A stretch of DNA of 32,763 nt from Coriobacteriia bacterium. GTDB lineage: Bacteria > Actinomycetota > Coriobacteriia > Anaerosomatales > JAAXUF01. The stretch covers positions 1-32,763 of the forward strand of contig JAAXWY010000029.1 of assembly GCA_013334745.1 (NCBI GenBank), in the 5' to 3' direction. Within the stretch, counting starts at the first letter, position 1, and every line of letters starts with the position of its first letter. The notes beneath the pieces are model-generated. The model was not told the DNA's origin. It worked only from the letters and a program-made list of their open reading frames with translations, and did no database searches. The translations under genes and the position numbers were made by a program. Below are positions 8,074-15,896 of this stretch, piece after piece.

Positions 8074-9081
8074 CTAGCAGATGCGCGGCAGTTGCTCGCC
8101 CACGAGCATGTCCATGATGCGCGTCGAGCCGAAGCTCGTCTTCACGTACACCTTGCCCGCGCCCTCTTCGATGTCGCCGATGATCGCGGCATCCTCGCCG
8201 TACGGCGACGCCTTCATCGCGGCAAGCGCGGCTTCGGCCTGCTCGGCGGGAACGATCGCGACCATCTTGCCCTCGTTGGCGACCTGGAAGACGTCGTAGC
8301 CAAGCATCTCGGAGGCGCCACGCACCTGCGGCTTGACCGGCACGGCGTCCTCGACAACGGTGATCTGCACACCCGAGGCGGTCGCCATTTCGTTCAGGGT
8401 CGACGAGAGGCCGCCACGCGTCGGATCGCGGAAGCAGCGTGTATCCGGTGCGGCAGCAAGCACGTTGCCGATGAGCGCGTTGAGCGGGGCTGCGTCGGTC
8501 TCGATGGAGGTCTCGAACGACAGGCCCTCGCGCGTCGAGATGATCGCGATACCGTGGTCGCCCAGGGTGCCCGAGACGAGCACCTTGTCGCCGGGCTTGC
8601 AGTAGCTACCCGAGAGGTCGAGGCCTTCCGGTAGTGAGCCCACACCGGCGGTGTTGATGAAGATACCGTCGCCGTGGCCCTTCTCGACGACTTTGGTGTC
8701 GCCCGTGACGATATGCACGCCGGCTTCGCGGGCGGCGTCGCGCATCGAGAGTAGCACGCGGCGAAGGTCCTCGACGAGGAAGCCCTCTTCGAGCACGAAG
8801 CCGACGCTGATGTAGAGCGGCGTGGCGCCCGAGGTGGCGACGTCGTTGACGGTCCCGCAGATCGCGAGGCGTCCGATGTCTCCGCCCGGGAAGAAGATCG
8901 GGTGCACGACGTAGGTGTCGGTCGAGAACGCGAGCCGGCCGGCAGGGAAGTCGAGCGATGCGGCGTCGTCGAGTCGCTTGAGGGCGTCGTCGTCGAAGTC
9001 GGGGACGATGCACTCCTCGATCAGTTCGCGCATCATCGTTCCGCCCGAACCGTGGGCGAGGAGAATCCGGTCTGAACGCAT
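8074..9081 (-). CDS. hypE: Hydrogenase maturation protein HypE (carbamoyl dehydratase)
   Basis: A 335-residue PurM/AIR-synthase-fold enzyme. It receives a carbamoyl group from HypF on its C-terminal cysteine and dehydrates it with ATP to a thiocyanate, which donates the CN ligands of the [NiFe] site. The N-terminus ILLAHGSGGTMM, the ATP-site stretch GTVNDVATSGATP and the diagnostic C-terminal PRIC, with the acceptor Cys last, are all present. Length is normal. The ATG at 9081 lies 5 bp after the hypD stop with TAAGG upstream. It is the last gene of the hypF-C-D-E run and is followed by a hairpin. HypE works in a complex with HypC-HypD and HypF in the cytoplasm. Confidence 0.97.
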   Translation of the reverse strand: MRSDRILLAHGSGGTMMRELIEECIVPDFDDDALKRLDDAASLDFPAGRLAFSTDTYVVHPIFFPGGDIGRLAICGTVNDVATSGATPLYISVGFVLEEGFLVEDLRRVLLSMRDAAREAGVHIVTGDTKVVEKGHGDGIFINTAGVGSLPEGLDLSGSYCKPGDKVLVSGTLGDHGIAIISTREGLSFETSIETDAAPLNALIGNVLAAAPDTRCFRDPTRGGLSSTLNEMATASGVQITVVEDAVPVKPQVRGASEMLGYDVFQVANEGKMVAIVPAEQAEAALAAMKASPYGEDAAIIGDIEEGAGKVYVKTSFGSTRIMDMLVGEQLPRIC

Positions 9082-9086
9082 GGGCC

Positions 9087-10187
9087 TTACGCCTTCCCGT
9101 AGTCGGTGAAGCGGTAGTAGGCCGCGCAGCTCCCCTCGGAGGAGACCATGCACGGACCGATGGGATGCTCGGGCGTGCAGCCCTTCGCGAAGAGCTTGCA
9201 CTCGTAGGGCACGATGATGCCACGCAGCACCTCGCCGCACTGACAGCCCTTGATGGCCTTGGGCTCGGGCGGGGTGACGGGAAGCTTGACCACTGCGTTG
9301 TACGTGTCGTACTCGGCGCGCAGGCCCAAGCCGGTACCCGGAATGACGCCAATGCCGCGCCAGTCGGCGTCGATGGGCTCGAAGTACTTCTCGACGAGCG
9401 CCCACGCGGTGGGGTTGCCCTGCGCCGCGACACCGCGGTGGTAGCCGATCTCGACTTCCGCGCGGCCCTCCTCGAGCTGCTTGAGGAGCATGTAGACGCC
9501 TTGGAGCACGTCGACGGGCTCGAAGCCTGTGATGACGCCGGGGATGTGGAACTCCTCGGCGATGAACTCGTAGGGCTTGGACCCAATGATCGTCGAGACG
9601 TGACCCGGAAGGATGAACGCGTCGATCTTGACCTCGGGGTCGTTTGCGAGTGCGGCCAGCGCGAGCGGGACCGTCTTGTGCGCCGAGAAGACGCTGAAGT
9701 TGGTCAGGCCCTGTTCCTCGGCGCGGAGGATCGACGCAGCGATGAGTGGGATCGTCGTTTCGAAGCCCACGGCGACGAAGACGACCTGCTTATCCGGCTC
9801 CTTGGCGGCAAGCGCAAGCGCGTCAAGGGGGGAGTAGACGATGCGAACGTCGTGCCCGTCGGCCTTCTCGCGAGCAAGCGACGAGTAGCTGCCCGGGACC
9901 TTCATCATGTCGCCGAAGGTGGTGACGATCGTGTCGGGGCGCTTGGCGAGTTCAATCGCGATGTCGATGTCCTCGTTGGCGGTGACACAGACCGGGCAGC
10001 CAGGTCCCGAGAGCAACGTGACGTTGTCGGGCATGACCGCCCTGAGGCCGTTCTTGGCGATCGCCACGGTGTGCGTGCCGCACACCTCCATGATCTTGAC
10101 CTCGCGGCCGATCTCGGCAGCGTTTGCGGCTATGGCCTCAATGAGGCCCCGCGCGATCTCGGGGTCTCGGAAGGAGGAGAGGTCCAC
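9087..10187 (-). CDS. hypD: Hydrogenase maturation protein HypD
   Basis: A 366-residue iron-sulfur scaffold that, with HypC, carries the Fe(CN)2CO unit before its delivery to the hydrogenase large subunit. Conserved pieces seen: MEVCGTHTVAI and LLSGPGCPVCVT (iron and redox cysteines), GFETTIP, GHVSTIIG, and a C-terminal cysteine-rich segment (CQCGEVLRG, YECKLFAKGC, PIGPCMVSSEGSC) that holds the [4Fe-4S] cluster. The start is GTG at 10187, 6 bp after the hypC stop, so it is probably translated together with hypC. Length and motif order are those of the family. Confidence 0.97.
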   Translation of the reverse strand: MDLSSFRDPEIARGLIEAIAANAAEIGREVKIMEVCGTHTVAIAKNGLRAVMPDNVTLLSGPGCPVCVTANEDIDIAIELAKRPDTIVTTFGDMMKVPGSYSSLAREKADGHDVRIVYSPLDALALAAKEPDKQVVFVAVGFETTIPLIAASILRAEEQGLTNFSVFSAHKTVPLALAALANDPEVKIDAFILPGHVSTIIGSKPYEFIAEEFHIPGVITGFEPVDVLQGVYMLLKQLEEGRAEVEIGYHRGVAAQGNPTAWALVEKYFEPIDADWRGIGVIPGTGLGLRAEYDTYNAVVKLPVTPPEPKAIKGCQCGEVLRGIIVPYECKLFAKGCTPEHPIGPCMVSSEGSCAAYYRFTDYGKA

Positions 10188-10193
10188 GAGCGC

Positions 10194-10448
10194 CTAGCCC
10201 TCGCCAGCGAGGTACATGGCTTCCTCGTCCTGGAAGAACGGGATCTGCTTGAGCAGCTCGAGGGTGTCGTTGGCGACTTCCTCGTCGATGACCTGAAGTG
10301 CGAACCCAGCGTGGACGAGGATGAAGTCACCCACGACGGCCTCGGGCACAAGATCGAGAGAGACCTTGCGGGTCACTCCCATGATGTCGACGGTCGACAT
10401 CCGGTACTCATCGATTGCGGTGATACGTGCGGGGATGGCGAGACACAT
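10194..10448 (-). CDS. hypC: Hydrogenase assembly chaperone HypC/HupF
   Basis: An 84-residue OB-fold chaperone beginning MCLAIP. The cysteine after the initiator Met is the residue that binds the iron unit and the hydrogenase large-subunit precursor. The central stretch GVTRKVSLDLVPEAVVGDFILVHAGFALQVID is typical. The ATG at 10448 is preceded by AGGAGG, the strongest ribosome site in this cluster, which fits the need for many copies of a chaperone. It sits between hypF (47-bp gap) and hypD. The identification is certain; which hydrogenase it serves is not visible in the window. Confidence 0.97.
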   Translation of the reverse strand: MCLAIPARITAIDEYRMSTVDIMGVTRKVSLDLVPEAVVGDFILVHAGFALQVIDEEVANDTLELLKQIPFFQDEEAMYLAGEG

Positions 10449-10495
10449 ATGCCTTGACCCTCCTGTTGCCGAACGTGTAGGCAGAGCCTACGACA

Positions 10496-13051
10496 TCAAA
10501 TCCCGTGCCGTCTGGCCCAGGCGATGACCGCCTGGCCAAACGAGACCGCCCCATCGTTCACAGGCAGTCGTACGTGATTGAGCGGCACTAACCCGGCTGC
10601 GCGCAGTTCGCGTACCGCTCCTCCAAGAACAATGCGGTTCATGAAGACTCCGCCGGCGAGCGCCACGTGCTTTGTACCAGCGCTCTCAGCTGCCGCTTGT
10701 CCCACGCGGACTATACACGCCACAACTGCGCGATGGAACCGCATGGAGAGTACCCCGACCGGTATTCCACCTGCGATGTCATCCAGCAGGGCCTCGACAA
10801 CGGGGGTCGGATCGAGGGTGAGCGGTGCGCGCGAATCGGCAAGCGGCGATGTATCAGATGTTACAAAGCCGAACTCATAGGACCCCTCCGCGGACGGGTC
10901 CGCAGCTGCTTCGAGGAGAATCGCAGCCTCGCCTTCGTAGCGCGCGTCATCGGCCACGCCGATGAGTGCCGCCACCGTGTCGAAGAGCCGCCCCATCGAG
11001 CTCGTCAATGGGCAGTTCACACGTCGCTCGATCATCTGGGAGAGCAGCCGCTCCTCACCCTCCGCCAGCCTGGCCTTGAGCGGAGCCGCTCCAGGGTGAT
11101 CGAGTAGCCCAAGCGCCGTCAGCGTCCCGATCGCCATGCGCGCCGGACGCTTGATGGCGCCTGAGCCGCCGGGCATCGGCACGTAGGCGAGGTGCGCGAA
11201 CCGCTCGTAGTCCGCCCAGTCCGCCAGGAGCACCTCGCCGCCCCAGATCCGGCCGTCTTCGCCGTAGCCGGTGCCGTCGAAGGCGATTCCGACGACCCTC
11301 TCGGAGACGGCGTTCTCGGCGGTGACCGAGACGATGTGCGCGTGGTGGTGCTGAACGCCGACCTTTGGCAGGTCGAGATCGAGCGCCCACTTGGTCGAAA
11401 GGTACTCCGGGTGCAGGTCGTGAGCGACGACGTCGGGAGTGATGCGGAAGAGGCGCTCGTAGAGACGCTCGGTCGCCTCGAACGACGCGAGGGTCTCGGC
11501 GTTCTCGAGGTCGCCGACGTGTTGACTCACGAACGCGTAGCCACCCTTGATGAGCGTGAAGGTGCTCTTCTGCTCGGGGCCGGCAGCGAGGATGTCGGTA
11601 TCGGATGTGAACGGCAGTGGCAGCGGGAACGGTGCGTAGCCGCGACTCCGGCGAACCGGCTCGACGAGTCCGTTGACCACCCGGACCACCGAGTCGTCGT
11701 AGCGCGACAGTATCGCTCGGTCGTGGAGCAGGAACGCGTCCGCGATGCTGCCGAGACGCTCCAGCGCTTCAGCGTTGTCGGTGGCGATGGGTTCGTCGGA
11801 GAGGTTGCCGCTCGTCATCACGAGGGGTCGGCCGCCGACCGCGTTGAGCAGCAGGTGGTGCAGCGGCGTGTACGGGAGCATGACGCCGACCTCGACCAGC
11901 CCGTCAGCGACGCCTTCGGCCAGCCTTGCGGCGACGCCTTCGGCCACCCCCGCGGTGACGCCTTCGGCCTGCGGCAGCGGCGCCGCAGAGGTGCCGTGCT
12001 CAGACAGTCCTCGGAGGGGGCCCTCGGCGCTCGAAACGCCCTCGGCGTACTCGAGCACCTTCCCCTCCTGCGGAACTGCGCCGGCCACCCCCGCGACGCC
12101 GCTGCCGCCGGCCGAAGCCAAGGCCGCCTGCCGCCTCAAGAGCACGATCGGGCGCACGACGCCGGCGAGCAGGTCGGCTTCAGTGGCGTCGACCTCGCAG
12201 TGCGCTCGCGCGGCTTGAACGCTGGGCACCATGATCGCAAGCGGCTTACCCCAGCGCCGCTTGCGTTCGCGCAGGCGAGCGACGGCGGCAGGGTTGGTGG
12301 CGTCGCACGCCAGATGGAAGCCGCCGAGCCCCTTGATGGCGAGCACGCGGCCATCGAGTAGCAGCGATGCGGCGCGCGCGATGATCTCGTCGCTGCGTGC
12401 GGCCTCGACGTCGCGGTTGCGGTGCGGTCGGGGGCTCGTCTCGCGCTCGGGCGTCCAGCACCAGTCGAACGGCGCGCTGGGGTCGTTGAGATACAGCCTC
12501 GGACCGCAGATGAAGCACGCGTCTGGCTGTGCGTGGAAGCGGCGGTCGCGAGGGTCGCCGTACTCATCGGCGCACTGGGGGCACATGGGGAAGTCGCGCA
12601 TCGAGGTCATCGGCCGGTCGTAGGGCACGTCGTCGATGATGGTGAAGCGTGGCCCGCAGTTGGTGCAGTTGATGAACGGGTAGCGGTAGCGTCGGTCGGC
12701 CGGGTTGAAGAGCTCTGCGGTGCATTCGGGGCAGGTCGCGATGTCGGGTGAGACGAGCGTCATCGCGCCGTCTTCGACGCGGGAGGCCCGGATGGTGAAG
12801 TCTGCGAACCCCTCCGCCTCGACTTCCTCGGCCACGATGGCTTCGATGACCGCCATCTTCGGGGCGAGGTCGCGGATCGCCTGGGGGAAGCCGTCGACTG
12901 TAAAGGCATCGCCCTCGATCATGCAGTAGACGCCGTCGCTCGCGTTGAGCACCCAGCCGAGAAGGCCGCGCTCGAGGGCGAGGTTGTAGACGAAGGGTCG
13001 GAACCCGACACCTTGGACGATGCCGGTGATGTGGAGAGTGAGCGCCTTCAC
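10496..13051 (-). CDS. hypF: Carbamoyltransferase HypF with an unusual repeat insertion
   Basis: An 851-residue protein that converts carbamoyl phosphate to carbamoyl-AMP and passes the carbamoyl group to HypE. Domains in order: acylphosphatase (about 1-90, GIVQGVGFRPFVYNLA), zinc-finger pair (CPEC, CTNCGPRF, CPQC and CFICGP), YrdC-like (GLGGFHLACDATN to MLPYTPLHHLL and MTSGNLSDEPI), and Kae1-like carbamoyltransferase (HHHAH, GIAFDGTGYGEDG, ALAGGVFMNR). The family is usually near 750-770 residues; here about 80 Ala/Gly/Glu-rich residues (about 305-384) are inserted in the YrdC domain, partly built of 8-residue repeats. The GTG start overlaps the stop of the zinc-ribbon/HEPN-like gene by 4 bp. 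All catalytic motifs seem intact, so the enzyme is probably active. Confidence 0.96.
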   Translation of the reverse strand: MKALTLHITGIVQGVGFRPFVYNLALERGLLGWVLNASDGVYCMIEGDAFTVDGFPQAIRDLAPKMAVIEAIVAEEVEAEGFADFTIRASRVEDGAMTLVSPDIATCPECTAELFNPADRRYRYPFINCTNCGPRFTIIDDVPYDRPMTSMRDFPMCPQCADEYGDPRDRRFHAQPDACFICGPRLYLNDPSAPFDWCWTPERETSPRPHRNRDVEAARSDEIIARAASLLLDGRVLAIKGLGGFHLACDATNPAAVARLRERKRRWGKPLAIMVPSVQAARAHCEVDATEADLLAGVVRPIVLLRRQAALASAGGSGVAGVAGAVPQEGKVLEYAEGVSSAEGPLRGLSEHGTSAAPLPQAEGVTAGVAEGVAARLAEGVADGLVEVGVMLPYTPLHHLLLNAVGGRPLVMTSGNLSDEPIATDNAEALERLGSIADAFLLHDRAILSRYDDSVVRVVNGLVEPVRRSRGYAPFPLPLPFTSDTDILAAGPEQKSTFTLIKGGYAFVSQHVGDLENAETLASFEATERLYERLFRITPDVVAHDLHPEYLSTKWALDLDLPKVGVQHHHAHIVSVTAENAVSERVVGIAFDGTGYGEDGRIWGGEVLLADWADYERFAHLAYVPMPGGSGAIKRPARMAIGTLTALGLLDHPGAAPLKARLAEGEERLLSQMIERRVNCPLTSSMGRLFDTVAALIGVADDARYEGEAAILLEAAADPSAEGSYEFGFVTSDTSPLADSRAPLTLDPTPVVEALLDDIAGGIPVGVLSMRFHRAVVACIVRVGQAAAESAGTKHVALAGGVFMNRIVLGGAVRELRAAGLVPLNHVRLPVNDGAVSFGQAVIAWARRHGI
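11908..11979. repeat. Three imperfect 24-bp tandem repeats inside hypF
   Basis: Units 11908-11931, 11932-11955 and 11956-11979 share the core GACGCCTTCGGCC at the same phase. In the HypF frame they encode AEGVTAGV, AEGVAARL and AEGVADGL. Two more AEG-containing stretches (AEGVSS and AEGPLRG) occur nearby, around 12010-12050, without a regular spacing. The reading frame is kept because the unit is a multiple of three. Confidence 0.85.
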
Positions 13052-13695
13052 GGGCGCTTCGCGTCGGCCTGCCGGCGGTGCTTCTCGCCAGCGACGAAGC
13101 GGTTGTTGATGTGGACGAACAGCGCGTAGGCCTGGTCCAGCAGCCGAAGCGCATCCTCGGCGGTCGCGTGCGACAGCGACTCTTTCTGCCCGTCAAACGC
13201 CGCGTCGTGGATGAAGGCGTTGCGCTCGGCGCGAAGGGTGCGCCAGTGCTTCGGGAAGTCAGGCGCACCGGCTTTGGCCGCGGCGACCTCGAACTGCTCT
13301 CCCACGAGGGTGGGGAAGAGGCGACCGAGGCGCTGGCCGACCGATCGCTGGGTGTCGAGAACGCCAGCCCGCAGCTTCACGCTCGCACCCTCGGCGGCCA
13401 TGATCCTCGCGAGCATATCCTCCAGCAGCGTCTCGAGGAAGGTGGCGACGAGGATGACCACGATCTCGTGCTCGCCCTCGGTGTGATAGCGGCGGATGCG
13501 GGCATCGACCCGGCGGATGCGGTCCGAGGGGAACACACGTCGTCCTCCGGCAGACGCGCCACACTGGGGGCAGCGACGCACGCCCTCGGTGAACGCGGCA
13601 TCCGCTGAGATGTAGCCGCACTCCGGGCACTCGATGAAGTGGGGAGGCTCGTCGCTGTGGACGTGGCCCTGACCCTGTGGTTTAGCCGAGGTCAT
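13048..13695 (-). CDS. Zinc-ribbon protein with HEPN-like RNxxxH motif
   Basis: A 215-residue protein I do not recognise as a named family. Residues 23-45 carry C-x2-C ... C-x2-C (CPECGY, CPQCGA), a zinc ribbon. From about 70 to 205 it is all-helical, beginning with a helix like VATFLETLLEDMLARIM and containing RNAFIH (R158-H163), which fits the R-x4-H / RNxxxH signature of HEPN domains, many of which are RNases. It follows cbiO by 30 bp, and its stop overlaps the hypF GTG by 4 bp, so it belongs to the nickel/hydrogenase operon. No ribosome site precedes its ATG; TACAAT lies 6 bp upstream, so a leaderless transcript is conceivable. Zinc ribbon: confident. HEPN: moderate. Function: unknown. 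Confidence 0.75.
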   Translation of the reverse strand: MTSAKPQGQGHVHSDEPPHFIECPECGYISADAAFTEGVRRCPQCGASAGGRRVFPSDRIRRVDARIRRYHTEGEHEIVVILVATFLETLLEDMLARIMAAEGASVKLRAGVLDTQRSVGQRLGRLFPTLVGEQFEVAAAKAGAPDFPKHWRTLRAERNAFIHDAAFDGQKESLSHATAEDALRLLDQAYALFVHINNRFVAGEKHRRQADAKRP

Positions 13696-13725
13696 TGGCC
13701 GATTGTAGCAGCGCCGGACCCCGCG

Positions 13726-14481
13726 CTACGCCCCGGTGCCGCACACGGGGCAGCCCTGGAGTGCGAGCGGGCGCTCGAGATGGCAGGCGTCGAGCAGCGT
13801 GGCATCTTCGAAGATCTCGCGAGTCGGGCCGTCGGCGGCCACGGTTCCTCGGCTGATGACGATAGTGCGCTCGCACAGATCGAGGGCGAGGTCGAGGTCG
13901 TGAGTCGCGATGATTTTGGTGTGCTCGAATGTGGCGAGCAGCTCGATGAGGCGCCTCCGCGCGCGCGGGTCGAGGTTCGACGACGGCTCGTCGAGCACGA
14001 GTGCGTTGGGGCACATCGCCAGCACCGTCGCGATCGCCACCGAGCGTTTCTCTCCTCCCGACAGGCGATACGGCGGACGGTCTGCGAGCTTGGTGGCGCC
14101 CACGCGCTCAAGCGCGTCGAGCGCACGCGCCGACACGTCAGCGGCGGGCAGTCCCAGATTCATCGGGCCGAACGAGACGTCCTCCATGACCGTAGGCATG
14201 AACAGCTGGTCGTCGGGGTTCTGGAAGACGAAGCCGACGGACTTGCGTACGTCGGACAAGGTCTCCTTGTTGACCGGGACGTCGCCGATCCGCACGGTGC
14301 CGCGCGTGGGCGAGAGAACGCCGTTGAGGTGCATGAGCAGCGTCGACTTGCCCGCGCCGTTCGCGCCCACGATAGCCACCGATTCGCCATGCCCAATCTC
14401 GAAGCTGACGCTTTCGAGCGCTGTGGTGCCGTCGGGATACACGAATCCGAGTTCGCTGACGCTGATGCTGTGGTGGCTCAT
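13726..14481 (-). CDS. cbiO: Energy-coupling factor ATPase of the nickel/cobalt transporter (CbiO/NikO)
   Basis: A 251-residue ABC ATPase that powers group I ECF metal uptake. Visible motifs: Walker A GANGAGKST (39-47), Q-loop FQNPDDQLF typical of ECF ATPases, signature LSGGEKRSVAIA, Walker B ALVLDEP, and switch histidine ATHD. The C-terminus ends with CPVCGTGA, a Cys pair that might be a small metal site. Its ATG overlaps the cbiQ stop (14478-14481). With CbiQ and the divergent CbiM protein it makes a complete importer. Linkage to nikR and hyp genes argues for nickel rather than cobalt. Confidence 0.93.
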   Translation of the reverse strand: MSHHSISVSELGFVYPDGTTALESVSFEIGHGESVAIVGANGAGKSTLLMHLNGVLSPTRGTVRIGDVPVNKETLSDVRKSVGFVFQNPDDQLFMPTVMEDVSFGPMNLGLPAADVSARALDALERVGATKLADRPPYRLSGGEKRSVAIATVLAMCPNALVLDEPSSNLDPRARRRLIELLATFEHTKIIATHDLDLALDLCERTIVISRGTVAADGPTREIFEDATLLDACHLERPLALQGCPVCGTGA

Positions 14482-15290
14482 GAGAGGATTCCCGTCACGA
14501 CCTGTCCCACGAGTAGCGGGACGTTGTACAGGCGAAACACGATGAACACCGCCGACCAGCCGAGAAGAAACGCCCAGTCACGTGCCGCGAAGGCCAGTGG
14601 ATGCACGGTGCGAACGTGACCATCGAAGCCGCGGCATAGCATCGCGTTGTAGATCCGCTGCGCGCGGGCGTACGTGCGAAGCAGCAGTTGGCCCAGAATC
14701 TGGCCGTAGACCGCAAGCCCCATCCCGCGACCCGCGAACGAGCGCAGTGAGCGCGCCCGCGACATCGTGAGCACCTCCTCTGCGAGCACGAAGATGTAGC
14801 GGTAGAGGAAGAGAAGTTGCGTGGCGAAGATGTCAGGTGCGCCCAGTCGCTCGATGGCCATGCACACGCGATTCATGCCTGTGACGCAGATGAGCACGAG
14901 GGCCGCGGCGGTCGTGAGCATGAACCGGACGATGATGGACGCGTAGGACACCCAGCCGGCGACGATGTCGATGCCGGCGATCTGCCCGATGACGGCCCGG
15001 TCGAGCAGGGGGTTGAACAGGCCTACGAACACCGCGAACGGCGCAGCGATGAGCAGCCGCGAGCCGACGTAGCGCAGCGGAACCTCACCCTCGCTCGCGA
15101 GCGCGATCGGGAAGACGGCGAAGGGGAGCAGCGACAGCACCTCGTACTTGCCGAATGAGACGACGCACACCAGGAACACCAGCGTAGCGAGCACCTTTGC
15201 GCGCGGATCCACCCGGTGGACTGCCGTGTCGCGGGAGGCGAAGTGGTCGATCTGACCCAGCTGGTAGATGCCTGATTCGATGCGGGACAC
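14478..15290 (-). CDS. cbiQ: ECF transporter transmembrane component CbiQ/NikQ
   Basis: A 270-residue T-component with about five or six membrane helices. It couples the ATPase to the S-component. The N-terminal region ASRDTAVHRVDPRAKVLATLVFLV is characteristic of CbiQ, as is the coupling-helix region with AEEVLTMSRARSLRSF and LLLRTYARAQRIYNAMLCRGFDG, which contains the Ala-Arg-x-Arg-type signatures that touch the ATPase. The start is GTG at 15290, just after the nikR stop at 15300, with only a weak ribosome site, so coupling to nikR is likely. Confidence 0.93.
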   Translation of the reverse strand: MSRIESGIYQLGQIDHFASRDTAVHRVDPRAKVLATLVFLVCVVSFGKYEVLSLLPFAVFPIALASEGEVPLRYVGSRLLIAAPFAVFVGLFNPLLDRAVIGQIAGIDIVAGWVSYASIIVRFMLTTAAALVLICVTGMNRVCMAIERLGAPDIFATQLLFLYRYIFVLAEEVLTMSRARSLRSFAGRGMGLAVYGQILGQLLLRTYARAQRIYNAMLCRGFDGHVRTVHPLAFAARDWAFLLGWSAVFIVFRLYNVPLLVGQVVTGILS

Positions 15291-15299
15291 GACGGCCTG

Positions 15300-15719
15300 C
15301 TATACCAGGTCGTCGCCGGTCGTGGTGGCCACGAACTTGCCGTGCTTGACGCCCTTCGTGCCGATCAGGCCGTCCGCGAGCCTCTGGATCTCGCTCGCCT
15401 TGCCACGCAACACGACGACCTCGAGGCAGTTGTGCGCGTCGAGGTGGATGTGGAGGGTTGAGACGATCGCCTCGTGATGCGAGTGCTGGTGCTCGGTGAG
15501 CTTATCGCCGAGATCGCTGAAGTGGTGGTCGTAGACGAGCGTCACGGTGCCGACCGCTTCGGCTTCGCCCACGCTCCATTGGTCTTCGACGAGCGCGTTG
15601 CGAATCAGGTCGCGGATCGCCTCCGAGCGGTTGACGTAGCCCTTCTCGGAGGAGAGGGCGTCGAAGCGGTTGAGCAAGCGCTCGTCGATCGAGATGCCGA
15701 ACCGGACGACATCGGACAC
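15300..15719 (-). CDS. nikR: Nickel-responsive regulator NikR
   Basis: A 139-residue ribbon-helix-helix repressor. The N-terminal RHH ([37 protein letters not shown]) binds DNA. The C-terminal ACT-like domain carries the square-planar nickel ligands in the pattern H...H-x-H-x5-C ([20 protein letters not shown]), equivalent to His76, His87, His89 and Cys95 of the E. coli protein. I chose the GTG at 15719: AGGGAG lies nine bases upstream, whereas an in-frame TTG at 15728 abuts that ribosome site and cannot use it. It heads the cbiQ-cbiO-hyp cluster, and the divergent cbiM promoter lies just upstream, so it should control nickel uptake in both directions. Confidence 0.95.
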   Translation of the reverse strand: MSDVVRFGISIDERLLNRFDALSSEKGYVNRSEAIRDLIRNALVEDQWSVGEAEAVGTVTLVYDHHFSDLGDKLTEHQHSHHEAIVSTLHIHLDAHNCLEVVVLRGKASEIQRLADGLIGTKGVKHGKFVATTTGDDLV

Positions 15720-15779
15720 GTGAACCAACTCCCTGAATGTGGGCTTCGTCGTGCGTGTTACTCGATGGGCACCGAATTC

Positions 15780-15806
15780 GCACGAATTGAACGGTACGTT
15801 TCGTGC
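15780..15806. promoter_or_regulatory. Inverted repeat, candidate NikR operator
   Basis: GCACGAA (15780-15786) and TTCGTGC (15800-15806) form an exact 7-bp inverted repeat with a 13-bp spacer, midway between nikR and cbiM. Spaced dyads of about 27-28 bp suit the tetrameric NikR. The arm sequence differs from the E. coli GTATGA site. GTGTTAC-like half sites also occur at 15755-15761 and 15857-15863; these resemble a NikR half-site described in other lineages, as I recall it. Binding is inferred. Confidence 0.45.
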
Positions 15807-15826
15807 GCCACCGCAGTACCATGCTG

Positions 15827-15855
15827 TTGAGGAATCGTAGCACGCATTCGAGAAT
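15827..15855 (+). promoter_or_regulatory. Possible sigma-A promoter of cbiM
   Basis: TTGAGG (15827-15832) and GAGAAT (15850-15855) are 17 bp apart, about 40 bp before the cbiM start. The match to the consensus is 4 of 6 in each box. The candidate NikR dyad lies about 20 bp upstream of the -35 box. Confidence 0.4.
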
Positions 15856-15896
15856 CATGTTACGCACAACGCTCGTCTTCGGAAGGAGTCACACGA

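Noticed and set aside
15720-15728. TTG start of nikR
   Set aside because: It abuts the AGGGAG ribosome site with no spacing; GTG at 15719 has the proper distance.
15840-15896. NiCo or cobalamin riboswitch before cbiM
   Set aside because: The predicted leader is only about 35 nt, too short, and I see no conserved riboswitch core.
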